A stretch of 64,000 nt of DNA from Chryseosolibacter sp964393795 (GTDB lineage Bacteria > Bacteroidota > Bacteroidia > Cytophagales > Cyclobacteriaceae): positions 18,186 through 82,185 of the forward strand of contig CAYMWA010000004.1 of NCBI GenBank assembly GCA_964393795.1, given 5' to 3'. Positions 27,488 through 35,919 of this stretch are shown in pieces. Position 1 is the stretch's first letter. Every line of letters starts with the position of its first letter. The position numbers and the translations under genes were made by a program. Under the pieces are notes generated by a model, which ran no database searches, was not told the DNA's origin, and worked only from the letters and a program-made list of their open reading frames with translations.

Positions 27488-27884
27488 AGCTCCAGGTATG
27501 TGGTGCATTATAATAGTAAAAGTAGCAAAATCCGTGGAAATAAAGGCTTTGTAACTGAAGTGGTTACGACGTGTGTAATAGGTCCTTCAATTTCGCGCAA
27601 ATTCGGATTGGCGGCCGATGGTTCAGATGGGTCGACACGGGGCAGGCGGTGTTTCAAAAAAACGGTCACCGACACCGCTCATAAAATATTATTTTAGCGC
27701 GCCCCGCGCTACGTATTTTTAGATTACCTTGCTCACTTTTGATTAAGGATTATAATTGCGTCATCGAACAACGGGTTTGTGAGCCACGCGTACCCGTGCA
27801 CGGGCATGGTTTGGCAAGATGGACAACCGATCGGTATGGCGTAATCTTTTTCATCAACAAGATCAGACTTAACGTATAAAAGCA
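27488..27884. other. 397-base intergenic region between divergent genes
   Basis: Holds the promoters of the outer-membrane protein (minus) and the DedA gene (plus). I see no perfect TAnnTTTG promoter, no clear hairpin with T run and no convincing small gene. Confidence 0.5.
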
Positions 27885-28535
27885 ATGTTTGCAGACCTTT
27901 CTTTCTTGAATATCTGGGCTTTCCTGGACACCTTTAATCCCGAGACCATCATTCAGTTCGGGGGCCTTGGTCTGCTGCTGCTGATCATTTTCGCCGAGAC
28001 CGGCGTCTTTTTTGGTTTTTTCCTTCCCGGAGATTCGCTGTTGTTTGTTGCCGGCCTGCTGGCGGGAACGGAATATCTCGATATCAATGTGTGGCTAATG
28101 ATTGTGTTATTGATCACCGCCGCGGTATCCGGATCGTTCGTTGGGTATTTGACCGGTCGTTGGGCCGGGGCTTATCTATTAAACCGGAAGGACAGCTTTT
28201 TTTTCAAGAAGAAATATATTGACGTGACGCAGGCGTTTTATCAGAAGCACGGCATGATGGCTTTCATCCTGGGTCGCTTTTTACCTGTCGTCCGCACGTT
28301 CGTGACGATCCTGGCGGGGATGGCCAAGATTGATTTCCCTAAATTTCTGATATTCAACTTCTTGGGAGCAACAATATGGATTCTCACGATGGTATTGGCC
28401 GGACATTTTCTGGGTCGTGCCTTCCCGAACATCACGCATTACCTGGAGTTGATCGTGGTGGGGATGATCCTGATTTCAGCCATTCCGGTAATCGTGACGT
28501 GGTTCAAAAACCGGAAATTATTGGCAAAGGATTAA
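27885..28535 (+). CDS. DedA family membrane protein
   Basis: 216 residues with about five helices. DedA/SNARE-associated signatures: FAETGVFFGFFLPGDSLLFVAGLLAG, then GYLTGRWAG and FILGRFLPVVRTFVTILAGMAKIDFPKF. The acidic E and basic R residues in these two motifs are those thought to support lipid (undecaprenyl-phosphate or related) transport across the inner membrane. Alone on its strand, upstream of the TonB operon. Confidence 0.9.
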   Translation: MFADLSFLNIWAFLDTFNPETIIQFGGLGLLLLIIFAETGVFFGFFLPGDSLLFVAGLLAGTEYLDINVWLMIVLLITAAVSGSFVGYLTGRWAGAYLLNRKDSFFFKKKYIDVTQAFYQKHGMMAFILGRFLPVVRTFVTILAGMAKIDFPKFLIFNFLGATIWILTMVLAGHFLGRAFPNITHYLELIVVGMILISAIPVIVTWFKNRKLLAKD

Positions 28536-28719
28536 GGTAAATTCAAAAATGTGGTCATCTTTGGTTGCCAAAATTCGCCCGAAGCCTCGGGGGAGTGCTT
28601 TTTTGGTGCCGAAGAATTTGAAAGATTTATTTTGCAGTTCATATTAAAAACAGGATTTTTAACGCTCTTTAACTACTTTTACAAACTAACATTAACTATA
28701 AACCTAAATTCTATTTAAC

Positions 28720-29544
28720 ATGGCACAGAAATCTGGCTCACTTGGAGAAAGCCTAAAATCAACCTTTGCGGCAATTGTTATTCCACTAGAAGTTGTAATT
28801 GCGGTCCTTATATATCTATATGTACTTGGTAATCCGGACAATTTTGAAGGGGGTGATCCCAACAACCACCCGCTTCCCGGAAACTGGCTGGGCATTATCT
28901 ATAAGGGTCGGATCGTCGTTGCCGTCTTGATTGCCCTATTGATGATCACGTTGACGTTTGCCATTGAAAGGTTTATCACGATCAGCAAGGCAACCGGCCG
29001 TGGAAGTGTAAAAAGGTTCGTCAACCGGATTCGTTCCATGGTAACTTCCGGAAATATCAGCCAGGCCATTCAGGAATGCGACAGACAGAGAGGGTCGGTT
29101 GCCAACGTAGTGAAGGCCGGTTTGCTCAAATACGATGAACTGTCGCGCAACAGTGAACTTGAACCGGAGAAAAAAGTGTTATTGGTCCAAAAGGACATTG
29201 AAGAGACCACGCAGCTGGAGATGCCGATGCTCGAGAAGAACCTCGTGATTATCGCAACGATCGCTTCGGTGGCCACCCTGATGGGTCTGCTTGGAACGGT
29301 GACGGGTATGATCGCGGCCTTTACGGCTATGGCGACTTCCGGTGCACCTGATGCAGTTGCCCTTGCGAACGGTATTTCTGAGGCCCTGATCAATACGGCA
29401 CTCGGTGTAGGAACTTCGGCTCTTGCGATTATCTTCTACAACTTCTTTACCAGCAAAATCGATGCATTAACGTACGGGATTGATGAAGCAAGTTACAGCA
29501 TCATCCAGAATTTCACCGCTCAGAGCAAGGGAGTGAAAGTTTAA
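28720..29544 (+). CDS. exbB: MotA/TolQ/ExbB proton channel protein
   Basis: 274 residues. An N-terminal extra helix, a helix at about 55-80, and the paired helices near 165-195 and 215-240 form the ExbB pentamer core. The segment IATIASVATLMGLLGTVTGMIAAF is the family signature. Works with ExbD and TonB to turn proton-motive force into outer-membrane transport. First gene of a seven-gene operon with short spacers (12 to 68 bases) and overlaps. Confidence 0.92.
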   Translation: MAQKSGSLGESLKSTFAAIVIPLEVVIAVLIYLYVLGNPDNFEGGDPNNHPLPGNWLGIIYKGRIVVAVLIALLMITLTFAIERFITISKATGRGSVKRFVNRIRSMVTSGNISQAIQECDRQRGSVANVVKAGLLKYDELSRNSELEPEKKVLLVQKDIEETTQLEMPMLEKNLVIIATIASVATLMGLLGTVTGMIAAFTAMATSGAPDAVALANGISEALINTALGVGTSALAIIFYNFFTSKIDALTYGIDEASYSIIQNFTAQSKGVKV

Positions 29545-29556
29545 AACCAAACGACC

Positions 29557-30153
29557 ATGGCAAAAGTAAAAGTAAACAGGAAACCGCCGTCTTTAGATAT
29601 GACCCCTATGGTCGACCTGGCGTTCCTGCTGGTATCGTTCTTCATGCTTACCACCACCTTCACACCTGAAGAAGCGGTAGCGGTTGACATACCGGCCTCG
29701 GTCTCAGAGATTATTCTTCCGGACAAGGACCGGATTATCATCAGTGTTTCTGATGATGGAAGGGTATTCTTTGACATGGACAATAAGAACTACCGGGTGA
29801 ACCTGTTGAATTATATGGGGGACAAATACGGAATTGAGTTTAACGCCGAGCAGCAACATGCCTTCTCCATTCTGGCGGGGTTTGGGGTGCCGGTGGCAAC
29901 ACTTCCGCAATATCTTGATATGACGCCGGAGGAACGGAGACAAGTTTCACAACCGGGCATACCCACTGATTCAGTCAACAACGAATTGGCAGACTGGGTC
30001 ATGTTTGGCAGGATGAGCAATCCAAAAGTGCGGATTGCTGTGAAAGGAGACCGAGACACAAACTACAAGGTAGTTGAGCGTGTGATCAATACCTTGATTG
30101 ACAAAAAAGTGCTCAGGTTTAATCTCATTACATCATTGAGACAAGAAAATTAA
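29557..30153 (+). CDS. exbD: ExbD/TolR biopolymer transport protein (first copy)
   Basis: 198 residues: short cytoplasmic start, one transmembrane helix DMTPMVDLAFLLVSFFML (the aspartate in MVD is the proton-carrying residue), then a periplasmic domain longer than in E. coli ExbD, with an insert of about 55 residues. Followed 18 bases later by a second exbD. Confidence 0.9.
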   Translation: MAKVKVNRKPPSLDMTPMVDLAFLLVSFFMLTTTFTPEEAVAVDIPASVSEIILPDKDRIIISVSDDGRVFFDMDNKNYRVNLLNYMGDKYGIEFNAEQQHAFSILAGFGVPVATLPQYLDMTPEERRQVSQPGIPTDSVNNELADWVMFGRMSNPKVRIAVKGDRDTNYKVVERVINTLIDKKVLRFNLITSLRQEN

Positions 30154-30171
30154 CATTTAAGAAATACAGTT

Positions 30172-30717
30172 ATGGCAGAAGTATCTCAAGGCGGTGGCGG
30201 AGGCCGGGCGAAGGGAGGAAAAGTACGGGCCAAGAAACAGTCGACGAAGACGGATATGACTCCAATGGTCGACCTGGCCTTTCTACTTCTCACCTTCTTT
30301 CTCCTTACCACGACGTTTAATAAGCCGAAGACGATGGAGGTGAATATGCCGGATAAGGTAGACGATGAAACCCAGCAAACGAAGATCAACGAGCGGGATA
30401 TTCTGAATCTGGTCCTGGCAGAAGACGATAAAATTTTTTGGTGGGTAGGACTCGAACCGCCCGTAAACGAGACAACTTATTCGAAAGATGGAGTGCGTCA
30501 GGTGATCTTATCGCATACGCGCGCCAACCCGAAAATGATGGTACTCATTAAACCGAAAGATGAGTCGCGATTCGAAAATATGGTGAATATCCTCGATGAA
30601 ATGGATATCACCGACACGAAGCGATATGCGATCGTGGAATATTCGAGCGACGATAAGGCCATTATCACCGGCAATTTGCCTACGGAAACCGTGGTAGGTG
30701 AACCTCCGGCTCAATAA
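30172..30717 (+). CDS. exbD: ExbD/TolR biopolymer transport protein (second copy)
   Basis: 181 residues. N-terminus GGGGRAKGGK is basic, followed by the helix DMTPMVDLAFLLLTFFLL with the conserved Asp. The periplasmic domain differs from the first copy, so the pair may form hetero-dimers in the channel. Paired exbD genes are common in Bacteroidota. Confidence 0.9.
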   Translation: MAEVSQGGGGGRAKGGKVRAKKQSTKTDMTPMVDLAFLLLTFFLLTTTFNKPKTMEVNMPDKVDDETQQTKINERDILNLVLAEDDKIFWWVGLEPPVNETTYSKDGVRQVILSHTRANPKMMVLIKPKDESRFENMVNILDEMDITDTKRYAIVEYSSDDKAIITGNLPTETVVGEPPAQ

Positions 30718-30786
30718 TTTCCAAATTAAATTTATGGAAAACGCCGAAGCGTGCATCTATTTAGAAAGGAGACAAAAAAATAAGTT

Positions 30787-31578
30787 ATGAAAGCATCAAG
30801 CAACATAATGGCTCAGCGGTGGGAAGATATCGTATTCGAAAACCGCAATAAAGATTACGGCGCATATCTGCTGAGAACGCGTTACACGAAAAATGTCATC
30901 CTTGGGGTAGTGATCACATTCATGTTCATGACTTTGGTCTTCTACTCTCCTGACATCATTGCCCTGTTTAAAGGGAAGGAAGTAGTGGAAAAAGCGCCGC
31001 CGAGGAAACTCGTGTATACCGAATTGTCGGCACCGCCGCCGATTGACAAACCGAAACCACCGCCGCCCCAGGTTCAATTACCCAAGCTTCAAAAGGTGAT
31101 CAAGTTTGTGCCGCCAAAAGTTGTAAAAGAAGAGGTGGTCGAGGAAATACCGACCATTGAAGAGATCAAACAGCACGAAGTAGCGGCTGTAGAAATTGAA
31201 GGACCTACGGAAATCGTCTTTGAGGAGCCGGTTCAGGAGGTGGTCGTCGAGGAAGAAGAGAACAAGATTTTCACCGTCGTTGAACAGCAGCCGGAATTCG
31301 AAGGCGGTTACGAGGCGATGATGAACTTTATCAAGAAGAACATGCGCTACCCCGCCAGTGCACGCCGGATGGGCGTGGATGGTACTGTGTACGTGAGCTT
31401 CGTGGTGAGCAAAGATGGTTCTATCAGTGAAGTGAAAACAATCCGGGGTATCAGTGCCGACTGCGACGCGGAAGCCATGCGCGTGGTGTCGATGATGCCG
31501 CCCTGGAAACCCGGCAAGCAAAACGGAAAACCTGTATTCGTTCGCTTTGTCTTGCCGATTAAGTTCAAACTCAACTAA
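30787..31578 (+). CDS. tonB: TonB energy-transducing protein
   Basis: 263 residues: cytoplasmic start, a transmembrane helix at about 36-56, a proline-rich segment (PPPIDKPKPPPPQ, 75-100), a valine/glutamate-rich spacer, and the TonB C-terminal domain (175-263; YPASARRMGVDGTVYVSFVV). It carries energy from the ExbB/ExbD channel to TonB-dependent receptors such as the SusC protein at 57.6 kb (inferred). Confidence 0.93.
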   Translation: MKASSNIMAQRWEDIVFENRNKDYGAYLLRTRYTKNVILGVVITFMFMTLVFYSPDIIALFKGKEVVEKAPPRKLVYTELSAPPPIDKPKPPPPQVQLPKLQKVIKFVPPKVVKEEVVEEIPTIEEIKQHEVAAVEIEGPTEIVFEEPVQEVVVEEEENKIFTVVEQQPEFEGGYEAMMNFIKKNMRYPASARRMGVDGTVYVSFVVSKDGSISEVKTIRGISADCDAEAMRVVSMMPPWKPGKQNGKPVFVRFVLPIKFKLN

Positions 31579-31581
31579 GAC

Positions 31582-31803
31582 TTGGAGGAGCGTCGGGAAG
31601 AACGGAGAATGGCGGCGGCCGACGCCGTCGGAAAGGTCTTCGGAATAGTAATGGTTGTACTGTATATTATACTCGGTACAACCTTTATTTTTTTTACACC
31701 TGAGAACATTCCGGATACGTATGCCCTGCCGTTTGGCATCATCCTTAACCTATATGGCGTATTCCGTGGCTATAAGTATTATCGAAAATATTTCACTAGA
31801 TGA
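31582..31803 (+). CDS. Small two-helix membrane protein in the TonB operon
   Basis: 73 residues from a TTG at 31582, or 64 from the ATG at 31609. A charged start (EERREERR) is followed by two hydrophobic helices (about 20-40 and 48-62) and a basic YRKYF tail. I do not recognise a family. Three bases after tonB, and it overlaps the PstS-like gene by 4 bases, so it is firmly part of the operon. Confidence 0.75.
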   Translation: MEERREERRMAAADAVGKVFGIVMVVLYIILGTTFIFFTPENIPDTYALPFGIILNLYGVFRGYKYYRKYFTR

Positions 31804-32747
31804 AAAAGCTAAACAAAGTCTGCGCACTGGTACTCCCGGTACTGTTAATACTGACGGCTTGTCGCGATCGTGATAAGGACGGAAAGGTATTGGATACGGC
31901 CACCAGTGGGTCGATCAGCATCGCCGTGGCAGAATCCTTGCGTCCGCTCCTGGAAGCCGAAGTAAGCACCTTCGAGGCCCTGTACCGCAGGGCACATCTT
32001 AACCCGCGCTATCTCCCCGAAGCAGAGGCTGTGGACGCGCTGATGAACGACAGCGTACGACTTGCCGTTGTAACCCGCCGATTTACGGAAGAGGAAAAGG
32101 AGTACTTTAAGACCATCAAAATAACGCCCACTGAACTGGATGTTGCCATTAGTGCAATCGCCCTCATCGTCAATCGCAATAACCCCGACACGCTCATTAA
32201 TATGGACCAGATCCGCGGCCTGCTTCAGGGGAAAATCGCCAAATGGAGCGATTTGGGCAGCAAAAACAACGCTGGCATAGAGATTGTTTTTGATAACCCG
32301 AACTCGGGACTGATCCGTCATTTGAAGGATTCAGTCGCCATGGTCGACGAGCTGCCAGCCAATACGTTTGCGGCAAAAAACAATGAAGCCGTCATTGACT
32401 ATGTGTCGCAAAACGAAAATGCGATCGGCTTGATCGGGCTTGAATGGATCAGCGACAAGGAAGACTCCACCCAGAATGAGTTTCTCAAGCGGGTGACCGT
32501 AATGAGTGTAGCGGGTGACAGCACACACTTCAAGCCCTACCAGGCTTACCTTGCATTGAAGTACTATCCGCTGGCCCGAAAGGTGACGATCCTTAGCAGG
32601 GAGGCCCGCACCGGGCTGGGAACCGGTTTTATGTCATTTGTCGCCAGTGAAAGGGGGCAACGCATTGTCCTCAAAGCCGGCCTCGTGCCCGTGACGATGC
32701 CGCTCAGGGTCGTGGAAATTGACCGGCGACCGTTTGAAATAGAATAA
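31800..32747 (+). CDS. PstS-like phosphate-binding lipoprotein
   Basis: 315 residues. The signal LLILTAC gives a lipobox cysteine near residue 21. The rest is a PBP-like fold resembling PstS: IAVAESLRPLLEAEV at the start, then IRGLLQGKIAKWSDLG (a PstS hallmark), NPNSGLIRHL and GIGLIGLEWI-type patches. No pst permease genes are near; placement in the TonB operon suggests an envelope role, perhaps as a sensor. Confidence 0.82.
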   Translation: MKKLNKVCALVLPVLLILTACRDRDKDGKVLDTATSGSISIAVAESLRPLLEAEVSTFEALYRRAHLNPRYLPEAEAVDALMNDSVRLAVVTRRFTEEEKEYFKTIKITPTELDVAISAIALIVNRNNPDTLINMDQIRGLLQGKIAKWSDLGSKNNAGIEIVFDNPNSGLIRHLKDSVAMVDELPANTFAAKNNEAVIDYVSQNENAIGLIGLEWISDKEDSTQNEFLKRVTVMSVAGDSTHFKPYQAYLALKYYPLARKVTILSREARTGLGTGFMSFVASERGQRIVLKAGLVPVTMPLRVVEIDRRPFEIE

Positions 32748-32836
32748 TTAATCTGACCGGAAGCCTACTTTATTTGTAAATTCGGCACGTGAATTTAACG
32801 TGTAACAATATTGTCAACTCAAAACTGAAGCAAATT

Positions 32837-34507
32837 ATGAACAATGCAGGTAGCCTTGATCAGCAGTCAAGCACAGGAATCTTTCCAGGAAGGGTTCTCC
32901 CTGTTCTGATGGCACTGCTTTTCCTGGCCTCAATAAACATCGCTAAGGCACAGACCCCGGAGATAAGAAAAGCATACCATTACCTTGATATCGAACAACC
33001 CTCCAAGGTCATGCCCGCCTTGCAACAAGCCATCGGTGGCAACCCCGACTATACCTACTATCTGGGATTAGGCTACATCCTCACCGGTGACCTTGACAAG
33101 GCCCTTGCGACCTTTGAAAAAGGGATCGCTGACGACAAGAAAAATGCACTGGTCGTTGCCGGAAAAGGACATGTGAAACTTCTGCAGAAAAAGACGGCCG
33201 AAGGGAAAGCCCTTCTCGTTGAGGCTGCCGATATGCACCGGCGCAAGAGTGCTGATCAAATGAAAGCCATCGGCCGCGCTTACCTTGCCGACAGCAAATT
33301 TTTGCTCGACGCAATTGCGGCACTTGAAGAAGCAAAGAGCCTCGACAACGGAGATCCGGTGACCCACCTCCTGCTAGGGGATGCTTACCTGGCCCAAAAC
33401 GACGGGGGCAAGTCTGTCAGCAGCTATGAACGCGCCGTGAGTGCAGACCCTAACTGGGCGAAACCACTCTTCAAAATTGCCAAGGTGTTTCAACGCTCGC
33501 GCAATACAGACATCGTCATGGATCGTCTCACGAAGGCAGTGACCGTGGATCCCCAGTATGCACCTGCATGGAAGGAGCTCGGCCAGATGTACTACCTGCA
33601 AAAACAGCCGGACAAGGCGGTGGATGCATATGAAAAATACCTCGCCATCTCTGAAACCCCGGGAGACGCCAAGTACCAGTACGCCTTCTTCCTGTTCATG
33701 GCTAAGGACTACGAAAAGGCCAACGCCATCTTCAAGGAAGTGCTGAACAACAAGAACGCCACCCCTACCGCACTCAAGTTTTACGCCTTCTCGCTCATCG
33801 AGCAGGGCAAGGATGAAGAGGCACAGGAAATTCTTGCGCAGTTCTTTGAGAAAGCAGAACCAAAAGACATCAGCGTATCGGACTACGCCTCCTATGGTAA
33901 GCTGTTGCTGAAACTGAAAAGGGATTCTCTGGCAAACGAGGTTTTTGCCGATGGTATTGCACTGGACACCGCACTTCAGGACATGGAAATCCGCGAACTG
34001 CAGGCGAAAACCTACTACGAACGAAAAAAATATGACAGCGCCAGCGCAGCCTATGAAAGACTCATCGCCGCACGCGAAAAAGCGGATTTGAGACCATCGG
34101 GCTACGACTACTTCTATCTCGGCCACTCTAATTACCTGGATGGCGACTACGTAGAGGCTGACAGCGCTTTCACTATGCTTTCCAGATTACAACCAAACAG
34201 CGTCCTCGGTTATCTGTATGCCGCCAAGTCGCGGGCACAGTACGATTCGACCGGAGCAACCGGCGTAGCTGTGCCGATGTATGAGAAGTTTGTCGAAATC
34301 GCACTGGAGGAACCTGAGAAGAACAAGCGTGAGCTGATCAACGCCTATGACTATCTCGGACAATTTGCACTTCACAAGCAAAACGACCTCGTAGCTGCGA
34401 CGAATTATTTCAAGAAGATTCTCGAACTCGATCCGAGCAACGAACGGGCGAACGATTTCCTTGACGCGGTGAGACAGATGAATAATCCCACACGCGGGAA
34501 GGGTTGA
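32837..34507 (+). CDS. Secreted TPR-repeat protein ending the TonB operon
   Basis: 556 residues from the ATG at 32837, which yields a signal peptide (VLPVLMALLFLASINIAKAQ); a GTG 16 codons upstream is less likely. At least eight TPR units cover the whole mature chain. It is probably periplasmic and may scaffold the TonB complex or envelope machinery. The strong terminator 20 bases later closes the operon. Confidence 0.8.
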   Translation: MNNAGSLDQQSSTGIFPGRVLPVLMALLFLASINIAKAQTPEIRKAYHYLDIEQPSKVMPALQQAIGGNPDYTYYLGLGYILTGDLDKALATFEKGIADDKKNALVVAGKGHVKLLQKKTAEGKALLVEAADMHRRKSADQMKAIGRAYLADSKFLLDAIAALEEAKSLDNGDPVTHLLLGDAYLAQNDGGKSVSSYERAVSADPNWAKPLFKIAKVFQRSRNTDIVMDRLTKAVTVDPQYAPAWKELGQMYYLQKQPDKAVDAYEKYLAISETPGDAKYQYAFFLFMAKDYEKANAIFKEVLNNKNATPTALKFYAFSLIEQGKDEEAQEILAQFFEKAEPKDISVSDYASYGKLLLKLKRDSLANEVFADGIALDTALQDMEIRELQAKTYYERKKYDSASAAYERLIAAREKADLRPSGYDYFYLGHSNYLDGDYVEADSAFTMLSRLQPNSVLGYLYAAKSRAQYDSTGATGVAVPMYEKFVEIALEEPEKNKRELINAYDYLGQFALHKQNDLVAATNYFKKILELDPSNERANDFLDAVRQMNNPTRGKG

Positions 34508-34524
34508 CAAAGGTTACAAATCAG

Positions 34525-34551
34525 AAAAGAGGCGAAAGCCTCTTTTTTTTG
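34525..34551 (+). terminator. Terminator of the exbB-tonB-TPR operon
   Basis: Stem AAGAGGC/GCCTCTT with a GAAA tetraloop (34527-34544) followed by eight Ts. A strong intrinsic terminator on the plus strand. Confidence 0.9.
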
Positions 34552-34573
34552 TCCTTTCTGCACCGTGATCGGG

Positions 34574-35872
34574 TCAGCCAGCGCCAATTTCGTCCAATGC
34601 GCGTGCGCTGGCCGTCAATATTTGATGAGCGATGGCGTCGTCAATAGCGTGCGATACAAACAGCGCCTCAAACTGGGACGGGGCGAGGTAAATGCCTTCG
34701 GTCAGCATCGCATTGAAATACTTTCCAAACAAGGCCGTATCAGCCGCCTTAGCAGTCTCAAGATTTGTGACCGGTTCACTTGTAAAAAACAGTGTAAACA
34801 TCGACCCTACGTGGTTGATGGTGAAGGGAACCCTGCGCGCCTTCAACTGCTCCGCGAGTCCATTGACAAGCGTGGTAGTGATGCGGTCAAGGTCTTCGTA
34901 CACGGAAGGATTGCCGTTGAGTATGCTCAGCAGGGCAAGGCCAGCGGCCATGGCAATGGGATTCCCCGACAACGTGCCCGCCTGATAGACGGGCCCGGAG
35001 GGAGATACGCAGTCCATAATATCCTTCCGACCTCCATATGCGCCTACCGGAAGTCCACCTCCAATGATTTTGCCAAGGGTAGTCATGTCGGGCTTCACGC
35101 CGTACAGTTCCTGTGCTCCTCCCCTGGCCAGCCTGAACCCGGTCATGACCTCATCAAAGATGAGCACGATACCGGAGCGGGTGCACAGTTCGCGCAGTCC
35201 CTGCAGGTAGCCGGGCGCAGGCGCAACGCATCCCATATTGCCTGCTACGGGCTCGAGAATGATTGCCGCTATCTGGCCCTCGTTGCGATCGATCAGGTCT
35301 GTGACGGCTTCCAAATCGTTATACGGTGCTATCAACGTATCGTGCGCGGTGCCTCGCGTCACGCCCGGACTGTCGGGCGTCCCGAATGTCATGGCGCCAC
35401 TCCCTGCAGCAATCAAAAACGAATCGCCATGGCCATGGTAACACCCTTCCATCTTGATGATCTTGTCACGGCCGGTGAAACCCCTTGCGACACGGATCGC
35501 CGACATGGTTGCCTCGGTACCTGAATTGACCATGCGGACTTTTTCGATCGATGGAACCATCGCGCAAATCAGCTCGGCCATTTCGACTTCACGGGCGGTC
35601 GGGGCGCCAAAGGATGGTGACCCGGCAAGGGCCTGCTTTACCGCCTCCTCTACAGCGGGATGCGCGTGGCCAAGGATCATCGGCCCCCAGGAGTTGATCA
35701 GATCTACGTATTCATTCCCGTCTTCATCGTACAGGAATGGCCCGCGCGCCCGGCTAATGAACAATGGATTTCCTCCGACAGCGCGGAAAGCGCGGACCGG
35801 AGAATTTACGCCACCCGGAATAAAACGTGTGGCTTTGTCAAACAGCGCTTTGCTTTTGCTCTTGTCTTTCAT
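34574..35872 (-). CDS. hemL: Glutamate-1-semialdehyde 2,1-aminomutase
   Basis: PLP enzyme of tetrapyrrole synthesis, 432 residues, converting glutamate-1-semialdehyde to 5-aminolevulinate. Signatures: FIPGGVNSPVRAF, NSGTEATMSAIRVARGFTG, IFDEVMTGFR, and the Schiff-base lysine in TLGKIIGGGLPVGAYGG (about residue 266). Its presence indicates the C5 heme pathway. It lies 47 bases from the stop of the next gene upstream. Confidence 0.97.
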   Translation of the reverse strand: MKDKSKSKALFDKATRFIPGGVNSPVRAFRAVGGNPLFISRARGPFLYDEDGNEYVDLINSWGPMILGHAHPAVEEAVKQALAGSPSFGAPTAREVEMAELICAMVPSIEKVRMVNSGTEATMSAIRVARGFTGRDKIIKMEGCYHGHGDSFLIAAGSGAMTFGTPDSPGVTRGTAHDTLIAPYNDLEAVTDLIDRNEGQIAAIILEPVAGNMGCVAPAPGYLQGLRELCTRSGIVLIFDEVMTGFRLARGGAQELYGVKPDMTTLGKIIGGGLPVGAYGGRKDIMDCVSPSGPVYQAGTLSGNPIAMAAGLALLSILNGNPSVYEDLDRITTTLVNGLAEQLKARRVPFTINHVGSMFTLFFTSEPVTNLETAKAADTALFGKYFNAMLTEGIYLAPSQFEALFVSHAIDDAIAHQILTASARALDEIGAG

Positions 35873-35919
35873 ACATCAAAATGCTTTGCCTTTGAAGGGC
35901 GTTTCCGTCCGGAAGCGGA

